A DNA stretch of 64,000 nt, from assembly GCA_022771695.1 (NCBI GenBank), contig JALEKJ010000020.1, positions 21,486 to 85,485 on the forward strand, written 5' to 3'. Positions 17,197 through 26,223 of this stretch are shown piece after piece (within the stretch, counting starts at the first letter, position 1; every line of letters begins with the position of its first letter). Source of the stretch: Roseburia sp. GTDB lineage: Bacteria; Bacillota; Clostridia; Lachnospirales; Lachnospiraceae. The notes beneath the pieces are model-generated. The model had not been told where the DNA came from. It saw only the letters and a program-made list of their open reading frames with translations, and ran no database searches. Made by a program: the position numbers and the translations under genes.

Positions 17197-18756
17197 ATGA
17201 TAAAGATAGGAAAGGAAAAGAAGGAAAAAGGCATGTTTTGGAAATTATCACTGCTGAATCCGAAGAATCTGGCGCACGAAGTGCATGTTTACGGATATGA
17301 CTTTTCATGGAAAATACATGTATTTTTGCTGTTGTGCTCTTTGATTGGAATTAGCGCAGTAGGCTTACTGTTTGAGCTAAAGCCGACATACTTTTTTTGT
17401 GTTATTGTGTGTGTGATAATAGTACTTCCGATGCTTACTGTATTGTCATATAAACGAATGTATGAGCAGAAGCGTTTTTCCGATTTGGTAACCTATATGG
17501 AGCAGATGCTATATTCTTTTCAAAAAAGTGGGAAGATTAAGCTGGCATTGATGGAAACGAGAGAATTGTTTGATGAGGGCAGGATGCGTGCAGTTATTGA
17601 CAGGGTAATTGACTATCTGCAAAACGGAAATGCGAGAACGGAAAATGGTGTTTTGCGTGAAGCATTGGAAATTGTGGAAGAACATTATGAGTGCACGAAG
17701 CTTCGGACAGTACATGAACTTTTGATTAGCAGTGAGGAATACGGCGGGGATGCGCAGGATTCCATCCGACTTGTTTTGAGTGACTTAGAATTATGGAAGC
17801 GTCGTGGATATAAATTACAGGCAAGAAAAAAGGCAAGTCACACAGATAATATTATCTCCATTGCAGTGGCAACTGGTTTTTGTGCAGTCGCATTATATGT
17901 TTTAGATGCGATGAGGAATGTGTTCCCAAAAGCGACGGCAACCGGGTCTATTTTTCAGGTAGAGATGATACAGTTGTCCTCTCTGCTGTTTGTGCTGTAT
18001 ATGCTATACGTTTTGACAAAAAGCCAGAATATGATGGCAATGAATTGGCTGCAATCGGAGAATCTACATAAAAAAGAGCTTATATTGGAGAGTTATAAGG
18101 CGGTGACAGACTATGATGAGGCAAGAGAGAGGAAGAAAAGCCTATTGTGGTCCGTGCCTTTTTTTGTTGGAGCAATTATTGCATTTTGTTTTTCGCATCG
18201 ATGGCTGGGTGTATGTATGGTTGCAATCAGTGTGTTTATGCTTTTCCAACATAAAATCGGATATAAACTGGCGCGAAAAGATGTGAATGAAGAATTGTAT
18301 TTCGCGCTGCCACAATGGTTTATGGAGATTGCATTGCTTTTGCAGAGTAATAATGTACAAGTGTCACTGGTAAAGTCGATGCAGGTGGCTCCGGCAATCT
18401 TGCAGGGGGAATTGCAACGCCTTATGGAACGATTGGAAAAGGCACCGGAACAATTAAAATCGTATGTTGATTTTTGCAAAGAGTTTGATGTACCGGAGGT
18501 AGAGAGCTGTATGAAGATGCTGCATGCGATGGCGGAATCTGGAACAGGAAATGCAAAAATCCAGCTTACCAATCTGGTGCGGCGTGTGAATGAGATGCAG
18601 GATATGGCGGATGGTATTCGCGATGAGCATATGGCATTTAGAGCAAAAGCAATTTTTTCATATCCGATTTTTGCATGTACTGCAAAGCTGTTGGTTGATC
18701 TTTCGGTTGGAATGATTTTTATGTTTCAAATGCTTGGCAACATGGGAGGTGTGTAG
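17197..18756 (+). CDS. TadB/TadC-like pilus assembly membrane protein
   Basis: A 519-residue inner-membrane protein. An N-terminal pair of helices (about residues 37-85) and a first cytoplasmic segment with FSDLVTYMEQMLYSFQKSGKI are followed by central helices (about 225-285). A second pair of helices (about 310-350) precedes a second cytoplasmic segment beginning LYFALPQWFMEIALLLQSNNV, and a final helix ends the protein. The two similar halves each resemble a T2SF/TadB-TadC domain, so one polypeptide appears to replace the usual TadB and TadC. That reading is from topology and motif resemblance. It directly follows tadA by 14 bases and precedes the next gene by one base. Confidence 0.7.
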   Translation: MIKIGKEKKEKGMFWKLSLLNPKNLAHEVHVYGYDFSWKIHVFLLLCSLIGISAVGLLFELKPTYFFCVIVCVIIVLPMLTVLSYKRMYEQKRFSDLVTYMEQMLYSFQKSGKIKLALMETRELFDEGRMRAVIDRVIDYLQNGNARTENGVLREALEIVEEHYECTKLRTVHELLISSEEYGGDAQDSIRLVLSDLELWKRRGYKLQARKKASHTDNIISIAVATGFCAVALYVLDAMRNVFPKATATGSIFQVEMIQLSSLLFVLYMLYVLTKSQNMMAMNWLQSENLHKKELILESYKAVTDYDEARERKKSLLWSVPFFVGAIIAFCFSHRWLGVCMVAISVFMLFQHKIGYKLARKDVNEELYFALPQWFMEIALLLQSNNVQVSLVKSMQVAPAILQGELQRLMERLEKAPEQLKSYVDFCKEFDVPEVESCMKMLHAMAESGTGNAKIQLTNLVRRVNEMQDMADGIRDEHMAFRAKAIFSYPIFACTAKLLVDLSVGMIFMFQMLGNMGGV

Positions 18757-18757
18757 G

Positions 18758-19093
18758 ATGAAAAATATTATTACTACCTATGGAATATTGCTTGTTCTGC
18801 TGTGTAATATCTTGATATGTGTGCAGTTGGTAACTGCAAGTGGACAGGCGGCGGCAGCACGAGAATACAAGGCGGATGTGATTGCAGAGATCGAAAATAG
18901 TAACTTTAATCCGAATGTGATTGAATCCTGTAAGAGGCAGGCTGCTACAGCAGGATATACGTTGGATGTACATGCATGTACCTATGATGAGATGGGAGAT
19001 ATACAGACGGCAGAGGTTATATTGGAGTATTCTTATGCAATGCCTATTTTTGGAATTTCAGATAAGAAAATGACAAGAGGGATTGCACGCTGA
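18758..19093 (+). CDS. Pilin-like single-pass protein (possible minor pilin)
   Basis: A 111-residue protein: MKNIITTYG, a hydrophobic helix to about residue 25, then a soluble alpha/beta domain. That domain contains AAAAREYKADVIAEIENSNF, two cysteines (ESCKRQ and VHACTY) and EVILEYSYAMPIFG. The pattern of one N-terminal helix with a small C-terminal head resembles TadE/DUF4320-type pseudopilins of Firmicutes; the assignment is tentative. The gene starts one base after the TadB/C-like gene, with GGGAGGTG inside that gene's end, implying translational coupling. The two cysteines could form a disulfide outside the cell. Confidence 0.6.
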   Translation: MKNIITTYGILLVLLCNILICVQLVTASGQAAAAREYKADVIAEIENSNFNPNVIESCKRQAATAGYTLDVHACTYDEMGDIQTAEVILEYSYAMPIFGISDKKMTRGIAR

Positions 19094-19110
19094 TAAGAAA
19101 GAGGAGAGAG

Positions 19111-19218
19111 ATGGAACTTATAATAGAAGAAATTGGAGTCGCATTGTTAGGATTGGTGGCTGGCAGTGCTGTAATATATATGTTTATGCAACTTTTGGAT
19201 TATGCGACTGCCTTTTAG
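19111..19218 (+). CDS. 35-residue pilin-like membrane peptide
   Basis: This very short gene encodes MELIIEEIGVALLGLVAG followed by SAVIYMFMQLLDYATAF, a single transmembrane helix with almost nothing else. A strong GAGGAGAG ribosome-binding site precedes the ATG, and it sits tightly between two other genes of the locus, so it is probably real despite its size. The N-terminal acidic residue pair and helix position match its neighbours. It could be a minimal pilin subunit or an assembly cofactor; function is unknown. Confidence 0.55.
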   Translation: MELIIEEIGVALLGLVAGSAVIYMFMQLLDYATAF

Positions 19219-19233
19219 TAATTTGGAGGATGT

Positions 19234-19380
19234 ATGAGAGAAATAGTAGAACATTTTGGCATTGGTTTTCTGGCTGCACTGGTAACGCTATCGATATTGG
19301 GAATGTATGTGTCGTTTTTGCATGAAGGTGGCGTTTTTTATACGACGACAGTCAACTTCATGAAGAGCATTTGCGGGTAG
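19234..19380 (+). CDS. 48-residue pilin-like membrane peptide
   Basis: The product reads MREIVEHFGIGFLAALVT, then SLGMY-like hydrophobic residues, then a short tail ending FYTTTVNFMKSICG. It has one transmembrane helix starting about residue 9. TTGGAGGA precedes the ATG by three bases. The opening is strikingly like that of the first small gene of the locus (EQVMKHYGNAILAAVTLL), which supports a paralogous family. A single cysteine sits next to the C-terminus. Function is inferred only from position. Confidence 0.6.
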   Translation: MREIVEHFGIGFLAALVTLSILGMYVSFLHEGGVFYTTTVNFMKSICG

Positions 19381-19387
19381 GGAGATT

Positions 19388-19861
19388 ATGGAGCAGATAA
19401 TAAGAACTTATGGAAAAGTCCTTTTGGAAGGTGTTGTTGCCGCGTGGTTGCTCCTGCTTATCTTATCACAAATTAGAGATGGAGATGGAAATCGCGGCAT
19501 ATTTCAGATTGTAGGAGCACAAATTGGCAGTGAGAGCACTGACTATCGTGCATATACGGATTTTGATGTTTATGAGACAGATGCAAGCAAAGCACCGCCT
19601 GTCATCCGATATTTAGGTGAGAATCAGATACAGGTAGGAGAATGCTGTTTGTCGGATTATATAGAGGCAGAGAGTTGTTCGGGCACAAAGCTTCCAATAA
19701 AGATTGTAGAGGTCTTTGACCAAAGTGGTGCAGAGGTTGCCTGTGAAGAAGAGATGAGAGTTGTGTTTGCAGAAGCCGGAATTTATACGATAAAAGTACA
19801 GGCAATAGATGAAAGAAATAAAAGGACAGTACGCTTGATAAGGATTCCGGTCAATGAATAA
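19388..19861 (+). CDS. Pilin-like protein with extracytoplasmic beta domain
   Basis: A 157-residue protein: MEQIIRTYGKVLLEGVVA, a helix to about residue 28, then a soluble domain of some 125 residues. The domain holds a paired cysteine in GECCLSDYIEAESCSG and later ACEEE, and it ends in an Ig-like strand run (AGIYTIKVQAIDERNKRTVRLIRIPV) typical of small bacterial Ig/cadherin-like folds. The N-terminus matches the family signature of the locus. It may be a minor pilin that displays a folded head. It begins 7 bases after the previous gene. Confidence 0.6.
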   Translation: MEQIIRTYGKVLLEGVVAAWLLLLILSQIRDGDGNRGIFQIVGAQIGSESTDYRAYTDFDVYETDASKAPPVIRYLGENQIQVGECCLSDYIEAESCSGTKLPIKIVEVFDQSGAEVACEEEMRVVFAEAGIYTIKVQAIDERNKRTVRLIRIPVNE

Positions 19862-19873
19862 AGGATAAAACAG

Positions 19874-20479
19874 ATGAAGAATATAGCGACAATGATAAGC
19901 AGTATCATATTAGGTGCCATTACATTGCTGATTGTAATGACCGTGCAGGGGCGAATGAACAGAAGTACGGAGTTAGAGAGCAACTTATCCTCTATAATAG
20001 AAGAAACAGTTGAAATAATGACAGTGGATAAGAAATACGATATTGAGCACGCAGAAGAGTTTCTTGCTGACTTTCAGGAAAACTTAGCTGCTGCCATGTA
20101 TAATGATGCAAATATAAAAGTAAAAGTCCGAAATATGGATATGGAAAAAGGTCTGTTATCGATTTGTGCGATAGGAGAGTATACACATCCAAACGGGAAA
20201 AAGGGTACGGTAGCTTGTGAAAGAACTGTCATATTAGATAAGAAGGAAGCGCCGGAGTCAGAGATTTATACGGTACAGTTTTTTTACACAAAGGAGGATG
20301 CGAGCGCGGGTATCTGCTATAAAGTATATCAAGTGAGCTCGGGGGACACTGCGGGAATACCGGTAGCTCCAAATCTAGAAGGAAGGCAGTTTGTGGGATG
20401 GAAAGATGCAGATGGCAACAGGGTGGATTTTTCGGTTCCGGTGACACAAAATCAGATTTACTACGCCGAATGGAAATAA
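19874..20479 (+). CDS. Single-pass protein with C-terminal InlB-type repeat
   Basis: A 201-residue protein. An N-terminal hydrophobic helix (IATMISSIILGAITLLIVMT) is followed by a helical neck (RSTELESNLSSIIEETVEIM) and a small alpha/beta domain to about residue 125. One InlB B-repeat (Listeria-Bacteroides type) runs from about residue 133 and ends with GRQFVGWKDADGN and IYYAEWK. The same repeat type occurs six times in the adhesin three genes downstream, suggesting that this membrane-proximal protein and the adhesin belong to one surface assembly. The start has AAGGA 8 bases upstream. Confidence 0.65.
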   Translation: MKNIATMISSIILGAITLLIVMTVQGRMNRSTELESNLSSIIEETVEIMTVDKKYDIEHAEEFLADFQENLAAAMYNDANIKVKVRNMDMEKGLLSICAIGEYTHPNGKKGTVACERTVILDKKEAPESEIYTVQFFYTKEDASAGICYKVYQVSSGDTAGIPVAPNLEGRQFVGWKDADGNRVDFSVPVTQNQIYYAEWK

Positions 20480-20527
20480 ATGTAAAAAAGTAGTGGGAAA
20501 AACTATGGATATAGTGTATACTCGACT

Positions 20528-20541
20528 GGTGCGCTTGCACC
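20528..20541 (+). other. GCTT-loop hairpin before the SH3 lipoprotein
   Basis: GGTGC-GCTT-GCACC is a short, perfect hairpin just upstream of the AAAAGGAGA ribosome-binding site. It could be an RNA processing or stability element between the pilus genes and the surface genes; no terminator T tract is present. Confidence 0.35.
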
Positions 20542-20566
20542 AAGGATGAAAAAAGGAGATACGATT

Positions 20567-21385
20567 ATGAAAAATATGACATTAAAAACATTAGGAATCA
20601 TGGTATTAACAGCTACAATGCTTGCATCTACAGTGACAGGATGCGGTGACAAGGAAACAAGTGAGGGACAGGCTACAGAGGTTGTTGAAGCAGTAGTGGA
20701 AACAGAAGCGGTTGTGCCAGAGACAGAGGTGGTTGAGGAAGCCACTGAGGAAATTGTCGTGGAAGATACTGAGACAACGGAAGTAGAAGAGACAGAAGTG
20801 CAGGAAGGGGCAGACTATACCGTTAAGGATATGTCCGCAACAAAGTATGCAAAGCAGAAGGTGAACGTCAGAAGTGGTGCATCTACGGATTATGAGCAGA
20901 TTGGCTCTTTGAACGCAAATCAAAAGGTAACTGTAACGGGACAGGCTGATACGGGATGGTATCGCATTGACTATAACGGCAAAGAGGGCTATGTCAGTGA
21001 TAAGTATCTGTCAGACCAGAAGGTGACAGCAAGCACTTCTGCTACAACCACTACGCAGACAGTCACTACACAGAATCAGTCTACAGGCACAGCTACAGAT
21101 ACAGCGCAGAATCAGACACAATCTGTAGATAACTCTGGTTCTACAGGAGATGCTTCTACAAGTGCACCTAGCACATCTACACCTAGTGCAGATACGGGTG
21201 CATCAACAACTACACCAGATAATTCTACGAGTACGCCATCAACAGATACAGGTAGTGCAGGAACAGGCGGAGTGATTGACCCCAATACTGGAATGACAAT
21301 ACCAGAAGAAGCACTAGATTTTCCAGTATTTGACCCGTCCACGAACCCAGTAGATGATAGTCCGACTTTCGGTGGTATTTACTAA
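20567..21385 (+). CDS. SH3-domain lipoprotein with Ser/Thr-rich tail
   Basis: A 272-residue predicted lipoprotein. The signal peptide ends in a lipobox-like STVTGC, giving a lipidated Cys near residue 24. A Glu/Val/Thr-rich linker (about 30-90) is followed by an SH3_3-type domain (about 95-147; KVNVRSGASTDYEQIGSL, then GWYRIDYNGKEGYVSDKYL). A low-complexity Ser/Thr/Asp tail (about 150-240) leads to a short Pro/Asp-rich C-terminus. SH3 domains of this kind often bind peptidoglycan or surface peptides. It could tether the adjacent pilus or adhesin to the wall; that role is inference. The ATG at 20567 is chosen because AAAAGGAGA lies about 10 bases upstream. Confidence 0.75.
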   Translation: MKNMTLKTLGIMVLTATMLASTVTGCGDKETSEGQATEVVEAVVETEAVVPETEVVEEATEEIVVEDTETTEVEETEVQEGADYTVKDMSATKYAKQKVNVRSGASTDYEQIGSLNANQKVTVTGQADTGWYRIDYNGKEGYVSDKYLSDQKVTASTSATTTTQTVTTQNQSTGTATDTAQNQTQSVDNSGSTGDASTSAPSTSTPSADTGASTTTPDNSTSTPSTDTGSAGTGGVIDPNTGMTIPEEALDFPVFDPSTNPVDDSPTFGGIY

Positions 21386-21429
21386 TTTGATGCTTGTTGA
21401 AATGAAGAGTCAGAATTAAGGTGGGGCAT

Positions 21430-24400
21430 ATGATTCGACCAAAGAATAAAAAAAACATATTTAAAGACATAAAAAGGCACATTATTTTAAGCCTATTCAT
21501 GTGTATTGGAATCTTTACGCTTGATGCAAATACAGTAGGTGCTACTACTTGCGTGGAAGAAACAAAGATACCGATACTGGAAACAAGAGTAGGACGCTAC
21601 AAACTGAATTATACGGGAAACACGAACCATTTTACAACATGGTATGAGAGCGGTGATGTGCAAGCGCAGTATATTTATGATGATGTTGGTGGTGCATATG
21701 AGAACAGTTCCAGTGCTTATCTAACAGCTCAGTCTGAAAATAGTGCGATTAAGCACGCTTTTTTGGTGTGGCAATCCAGAACTACGGAGAAAGAAGGATA
21801 TGCTCCGATGGAAGCACCCGTGGTATTTATTACACCAAATGGTGGAACATGGATTTCTCCCCAGTACATCATCAAGGATGACCGTGATAACTGGGATGGA
21901 CATAATTACGATAATTACGGAAGCATCTGCACTATGGTAACAGATGTTACAAGCATTGTGAAGCAATCTGGTTTCGGTAAATACTCTGTCTGCAACATTC
22001 CGATGTGGGAACCATCTTCTGCAAGTATGGGCAATAGCGGAACATATCCCGCAGGAGAATCCCCCGGTTCTTGGCAGTTGGTAATCGTTGAGGAGAACAG
22101 GGATTTTAATGTCAGAGCTGTTTCACTATCTGTTACCAGTGAATTTCACTTGGCAACGGATTTTACGGGAAATTTGGTCTTGGAGAACGGTTTAAAGTCT
22201 ACCACGACAGGAGATGCAAACGGACAGTTCCTTTTTGGAATGGTGCGTTCCGATGAAACCGCATCCGTGACAGAATATATTAATACCAAGGACAGCCATG
22301 GAAATGTACTTGCGAATGCACTTGGACAAACCATAAATAAAGCAGGTCTTTATCGGAATGGTGCGGTGCAAAATAACAGAGATAGCGCAAATGGTGGTGT
22401 GTGTGTTGATTTGTCCGATATTTCTAATATCGGTAGTGGAGCAACGTCGGCAGAACTGTATGTAAGGAATGATACCTTGTGGACGGCATTTACCATGTTG
22501 GGAGCGAGCTTTGATATTTCTTATCCAGATTTTGAAGGTATACAGACAACCACGGTAAATGATGATGTTACGGAAGTTACGGTTGAAGGTTCATTTAAGA
22601 ACATTGCCATTCCTGCTGATACAGGTATCTATGATGGAAACCTTGAAATTATCGTAGACGAAGGATTGACACCGATAAGCGCGACTGCGAAAGTTAATGG
22701 AACACTTATAACAACAGTACCAACTATCAATGGAAATGTCGTGAAATTCAGTGGCAGTGAAGTGCGAAACATGATGAATGGTGACGATATTAGCTATACG
22801 GTATTGTGTACTGTTAATAGCGCGGGAGCAATTAAGTACGAGAATGAAGCTCGATTTAACGGAAAGCTTCGCTCAGAAGGGGCAAATACAGGATATTGGG
22901 TAGACCAGATTTGGGTAGCTTCCTCTGAATGGGAGAGAGAAGTATATCAAATTACACTGAATAATCAAGGAGCAACGACAGCAGGAACATCTTGTTACTT
23001 TGAATGGTATAATCATGGAAATTACACGACAGAAGGATGCATAAATGCGATAGATACCATTGTCGCGCCAACCAAGGACAATTATATCTTTGATGGCTAC
23101 TTTACAGGTGCGAATGGCACAGGCACAAAGTATGTGGATGCAGATGGAAGGATATTGTCGGATGCAACGACATTTACTGCTAATACAACATTATATGCAT
23201 GTTGGATGCCGAAGATATACAAGATAACACTTGACAATCAAGGGGCAGGTAGCGGTAAAGAAGGAACTCTTTGCTACTACGAGAAGTACGGTGTAGGAAA
23301 TTATACGGATGAAGCATGTACAACACCGATTACACAGATAATCTTGCCCGTAAAGGATGGCTATACATTTGAAGGTTATTGGACAAAAACAGGTGGAGAT
23401 AGCGGTGGCGGAATTGTATGCATTACAACAGCAGGAATGGTAATGACGAGTTCCGCACTATTTACCGCAGATACAACCATCTATGCAGATTGGGAATCAC
23501 AGATATTTACAATTACCTGTGATAATCAAGGTGCGACATATGATGGTTCAACTAGATTTTATGAGCAATATACAACATGCTTCTATTATGATGAAATAGT
23601 GATGGCACAGGGAACCACGTCATTAGATTATGGTTATACAGGTGGAGTACAATCTTTTATAGCACCTTACAACGGCACCTACTTTATAGATGTTTACGGA
23701 GCACAGGGCAGTAGTTGCTATGGACTTGGCGGATACGGTGGACGGTCCTATGGTGTTGTAACACTTGAACAGGGAGAATGCATCTATATCTATGTAGGTG
23801 GACAAGGAAGTGGACAAGAGGGTGCCGGCTGGAACGGTGGCAGTGCAGGAGAGTCATGGCTATGGGGCGTAGGAGCCGGAGGCGGGGCAACAGATGTCAG
23901 ACGTGGCAACACCGCATTGGCGAACAGAATCATCGTAGCCGGAGGCGGTGGTGGCGGAGTCGCAACACCAAATAATGCAAATTCGGCGCAAGGCGGAGCC
24001 GGTGGTGGAACGACATATCAGCCGGTAAATATTTTTGCTTTTGCCAGTGGGTATCAACCGCAAGACCCAAATGGATATTTTGGACCATTTGTAAATTCAT
24101 ACGATGGTTATGCCCCGGAATATGCTCCGGCTGGCGCAGGAACTGCGTCGGGACAAGGAGGCGGCGGTGGATACACCGGAGGACGGACGAAAGTAACCGT
24201 TACAGGCGGTGCGTATAACATTATACCGGCTGGAGAGGGCGGAACAGGTTACATTGGTGGAGTGACAGCGGGCAATGTAGGTGGAACAAATTATGGTGTT
24301 GCATCCCTCGCAGGACAGAAGACGGGGGATGGTCATGCGGTTATTACAAGAAGCAACTATACTACGAAAGTTACGCAAACAACGAAAATTACCCCTCCCC

Positions 24401-26118
24401 AAAAAGAAGGATACTATTTTAGGGGATACTATACCGGAAAAAACGGAACTGGAGTAGCCGTTACAGATGCCAAGGGAAATATCTTAGTTGCCCCGGACTA
24501 TTTTGCAGGAAACACAACCGTATACGCACATTGGTCTACAAAGGCTGCAGCAGGCTACACCATTGTTTATGATGGAAATGGGGCGACAGAGGGAGCAATG
24601 CCATCGGTAACTGTTCCGCTTGACGCAAATTATGTTCTTAATAGAAATCTCTATGAGAGAATGGGATATACATTTGCAGGATGGTCATCGTCTCCGACAG
24701 GGAAGGTAGAGTTTGCGGATAAAGAAGTTGTATATAATCTGGTGAATGCAAATCAGACCAAAACGCTGTATGCAGTGTGGACTCCGATAAAATATACGAT
24801 ACGTTTTAATGGCAACGGAGAAACAAGCGGAAGTATGCAAGATATGTTTTGTAACTATGGGAAAGAATATACATTGCCTCAACTTGAATATGAAAAGGTT
24901 GGATATCATTTTACAAAATGGACTACCAACCAAGACGGTACCGGTACGGAGTTTACAGATGGGCAATCTGTGAGCAGTCTGACTTCGATAGATGGAGCTA
25001 TCGTTAATTTGTATGCACAATGGGAAGCAAACAGTTATACAATTATGTTTCATCCGAATGACGGAGGAGCGTTGATACATATTGAAGATGTAGTTGCGCA
25101 ATATGGTACCGAAATTGCGCTTCCGAATGGCGCGGACTTCTATGTAAAATATACTCTGAATGGTGAGAATGTAACCGATGCGGTGCTTTCGGGTGCACTC
25201 AGTATGCTTACGGGGGAAGAAACCGCAGAAGAGAGTGAAACACTTTTGGAGGAAGAGCTGTCTGTGGAGGAGAGTGAGACACTTTTAGAGGAAGAGATAG
25301 AGAATGTTCAAACGGTTGCAGAAGAGGAAAAGATAACTGCGCCAGCACAAAAGATATATCCGTCGTTTTTTGGGGGATGGGATTTAGAGGAAGGTAAAAA
25401 CCGTGTGACACCGCAGTGGAATGTCGGCGAAGCGGCGGATGTCAGTGTACTGGCAGATGCAGCAGGAGTGACGAATCAGAATGGAGCAGTGATTATCTTA
25501 TACGCGGTCTGGGATGATTGCCCTTGGATTCAGGCGACAGACTTGTATTATACATTGGAACAGGCGCAGAGTGGTTATATTACGCAGGAGGAGATACTAA
25601 GCCATGCGACTGCCTCAGACCGGGAGGACGGCAGCCCGATTGCACCGGGATTTCATGAGAATGGTACATCCTTTTCTATTCCCGATTATTTGCCTGCCGA
25701 TTTTACACAGTTTCAGAATGAGGGAAGCTCTACGGAAAATTTAACGGTGGTAGACAGCGCAGGAAATATGTATGTGAAGCAGATAACCGTCTATGTGGTA
25801 GATACGACACCGGTGGCGGTAGAACCGGAAGGGACAACGCGATTTATCAATGAGTACTATTATAATCAACCATATGAAAACGGTGGACTGGAAGAAAATT
25901 CAATCTGGCTGACGAATCCAGAGTATGTTGCAGCAATGCAGGAAACGTTTGATAATATTCGCAATGACACCGCGATACAGACCTATTACTTTACGCATGA
26001 AGAAATCGAAGCGATGAAAATGTATATCGCAGAGCATGGAATTGGAAATAGTAAAGAGACGGATGCACTCCAACAGTTCTACAATGAGTTTATGACAGGA
26101 AACGTTGTTCTTCATTAA
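21430..26118 (+). CDS. Large InlB-repeat and glycine-rich adhesin
   Basis: A 1,562-residue exported protein. A signal sequence (HIILSLFMCIGIFTLDANTVGAT) precedes beta-rich modules (about 35-500). Six InlB B-repeat units run from about 505 to 1362, each closing with a Y-A-x-W motif. The third is interrupted by a roughly 230-residue glycine-rich domain (about 737-970, rich in GGGG and GGYGG). The sixth is interrupted by an acidic stretch with a duplicated EESETLLEEE. A C-terminal domain follows without LPXTG or transmembrane anchor. Its position directly after the pilus genes suggests it is displayed by, or exported with, that system. The ATG at 21430 follows AAGGTGGGG. Confidence 0.75.
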   Translation: MIRPKNKKNIFKDIKRHIILSLFMCIGIFTLDANTVGATTCVEETKIPILETRVGRYKLNYTGNTNHFTTWYESGDVQAQYIYDDVGGAYENSSSAYLTAQSENSAIKHAFLVWQSRTTEKEGYAPMEAPVVFITPNGGTWISPQYIIKDDRDNWDGHNYDNYGSICTMVTDVTSIVKQSGFGKYSVCNIPMWEPSSASMGNSGTYPAGESPGSWQLVIVEENRDFNVRAVSLSVTSEFHLATDFTGNLVLENGLKSTTTGDANGQFLFGMVRSDETASVTEYINTKDSHGNVLANALGQTINKAGLYRNGAVQNNRDSANGGVCVDLSDISNIGSGATSAELYVRNDTLWTAFTMLGASFDISYPDFEGIQTTTVNDDVTEVTVEGSFKNIAIPADTGIYDGNLEIIVDEGLTPISATAKVNGTLITTVPTINGNVVKFSGSEVRNMMNGDDISYTVLCTVNSAGAIKYENEARFNGKLRSEGANTGYWVDQIWVASSEWEREVYQITLNNQGATTAGTSCYFEWYNHGNYTTEGCINAIDTIVAPTKDNYIFDGYFTGANGTGTKYVDADGRILSDATTFTANTTLYACWMPKIYKITLDNQGAGSGKEGTLCYYEKYGVGNYTDEACTTPITQIILPVKDGYTFEGYWTKTGGDSGGGIVCITTAGMVMTSSALFTADTTIYADWESQIFTITCDNQGATYDGSTRFYEQYTTCFYYDEIVMAQGTTSLDYGYTGGVQSFIAPYNGTYFIDVYGAQGSSCYGLGGYGGRSYGVVTLEQGECIYIYVGGQGSGQEGAGWNGGSAGESWLWGVGAGGGATDVRRGNTALANRIIVAGGGGGGVATPNNANSAQGGAGGGTTYQPVNIFAFASGYQPQDPNGYFGPFVNSYDGYAPEYAPAGAGTASGQGGGGGYTGGRTKVTVTGGAYNIIPAGEGGTGYIGGVTAGNVGGTNYGVASLAGQKTGDGHAVITRSNYTTKVTQTTKITPPQKEGYYFRGYYTGKNGTGVAVTDAKGNILVAPDYFAGNTTVYAHWSTKAAAGYTIVYDGNGATEGAMPSVTVPLDANYVLNRNLYERMGYTFAGWSSSPTGKVEFADKEVVYNLVNANQTKTLYAVWTPIKYTIRFNGNGETSGSMQDMFCNYGKEYTLPQLEYEKVGYHFTKWTTNQDGTGTEFTDGQSVSSLTSIDGAIVNLYAQWEANSYTIMFHPNDGGALIHIEDVVAQYGTEIALPNGADFYVKYTLNGENVTDAVLSGALSMLTGEETAEESETLLEEELSVEESETLLEEEIENVQTVAEEEKITAPAQKIYPSFFGGWDLEEGKNRVTPQWNVGEAADVSVLADAAGVTNQNGAVIILYAVWDDCPWIQATDLYYTLEQAQSGYITQEEILSHATASDREDGSPIAPGFHENGTSFSIPDYLPADFTQFQNEGSSTENLTVVDSAGNMYVKQITVYVVDTTPVAVEPEGTTRFINEYYYNQPYENGGLEENSIWLTNPEYVAAMQETFDNIRNDTAIQTYYFTHEEIEAMKMYIAEHGIGNSKETDALQQFYNEFMTGNVVLH
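25228..25302 (+). repeat. Internal acidic tandem duplication in the adhesin
   Basis: Two imperfect copies encode EESETLLEEE, separated by LSVE, inside the sixth InlB unit. The duplication is in frame and could vary in copy number between strains. Confidence 0.6.
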
Positions 26119-26144
26119 ATACAAAGAATCTGGCAAATAGTGGC

Positions 26145-26173
26145 TTGTCTAGGGACGCTCCAAGGCGTATACT
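26145..26173 (+). promoter_or_regulatory. ackA promoter
   Basis: TTGTCT, 17 bases and TATACT, with a second overlapping TATACT at 26174. A GCGGT/ACCGC hairpin (26187-26207) lies in the leader before the AAAGGAGG ribosome-binding site. Confidence 0.6.
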
Positions 26174-26223
26174 TATACTAGGTATGCGGTTTGAAGAGAA
26201 GACCGCTCTAAAGGAGGAAAATC

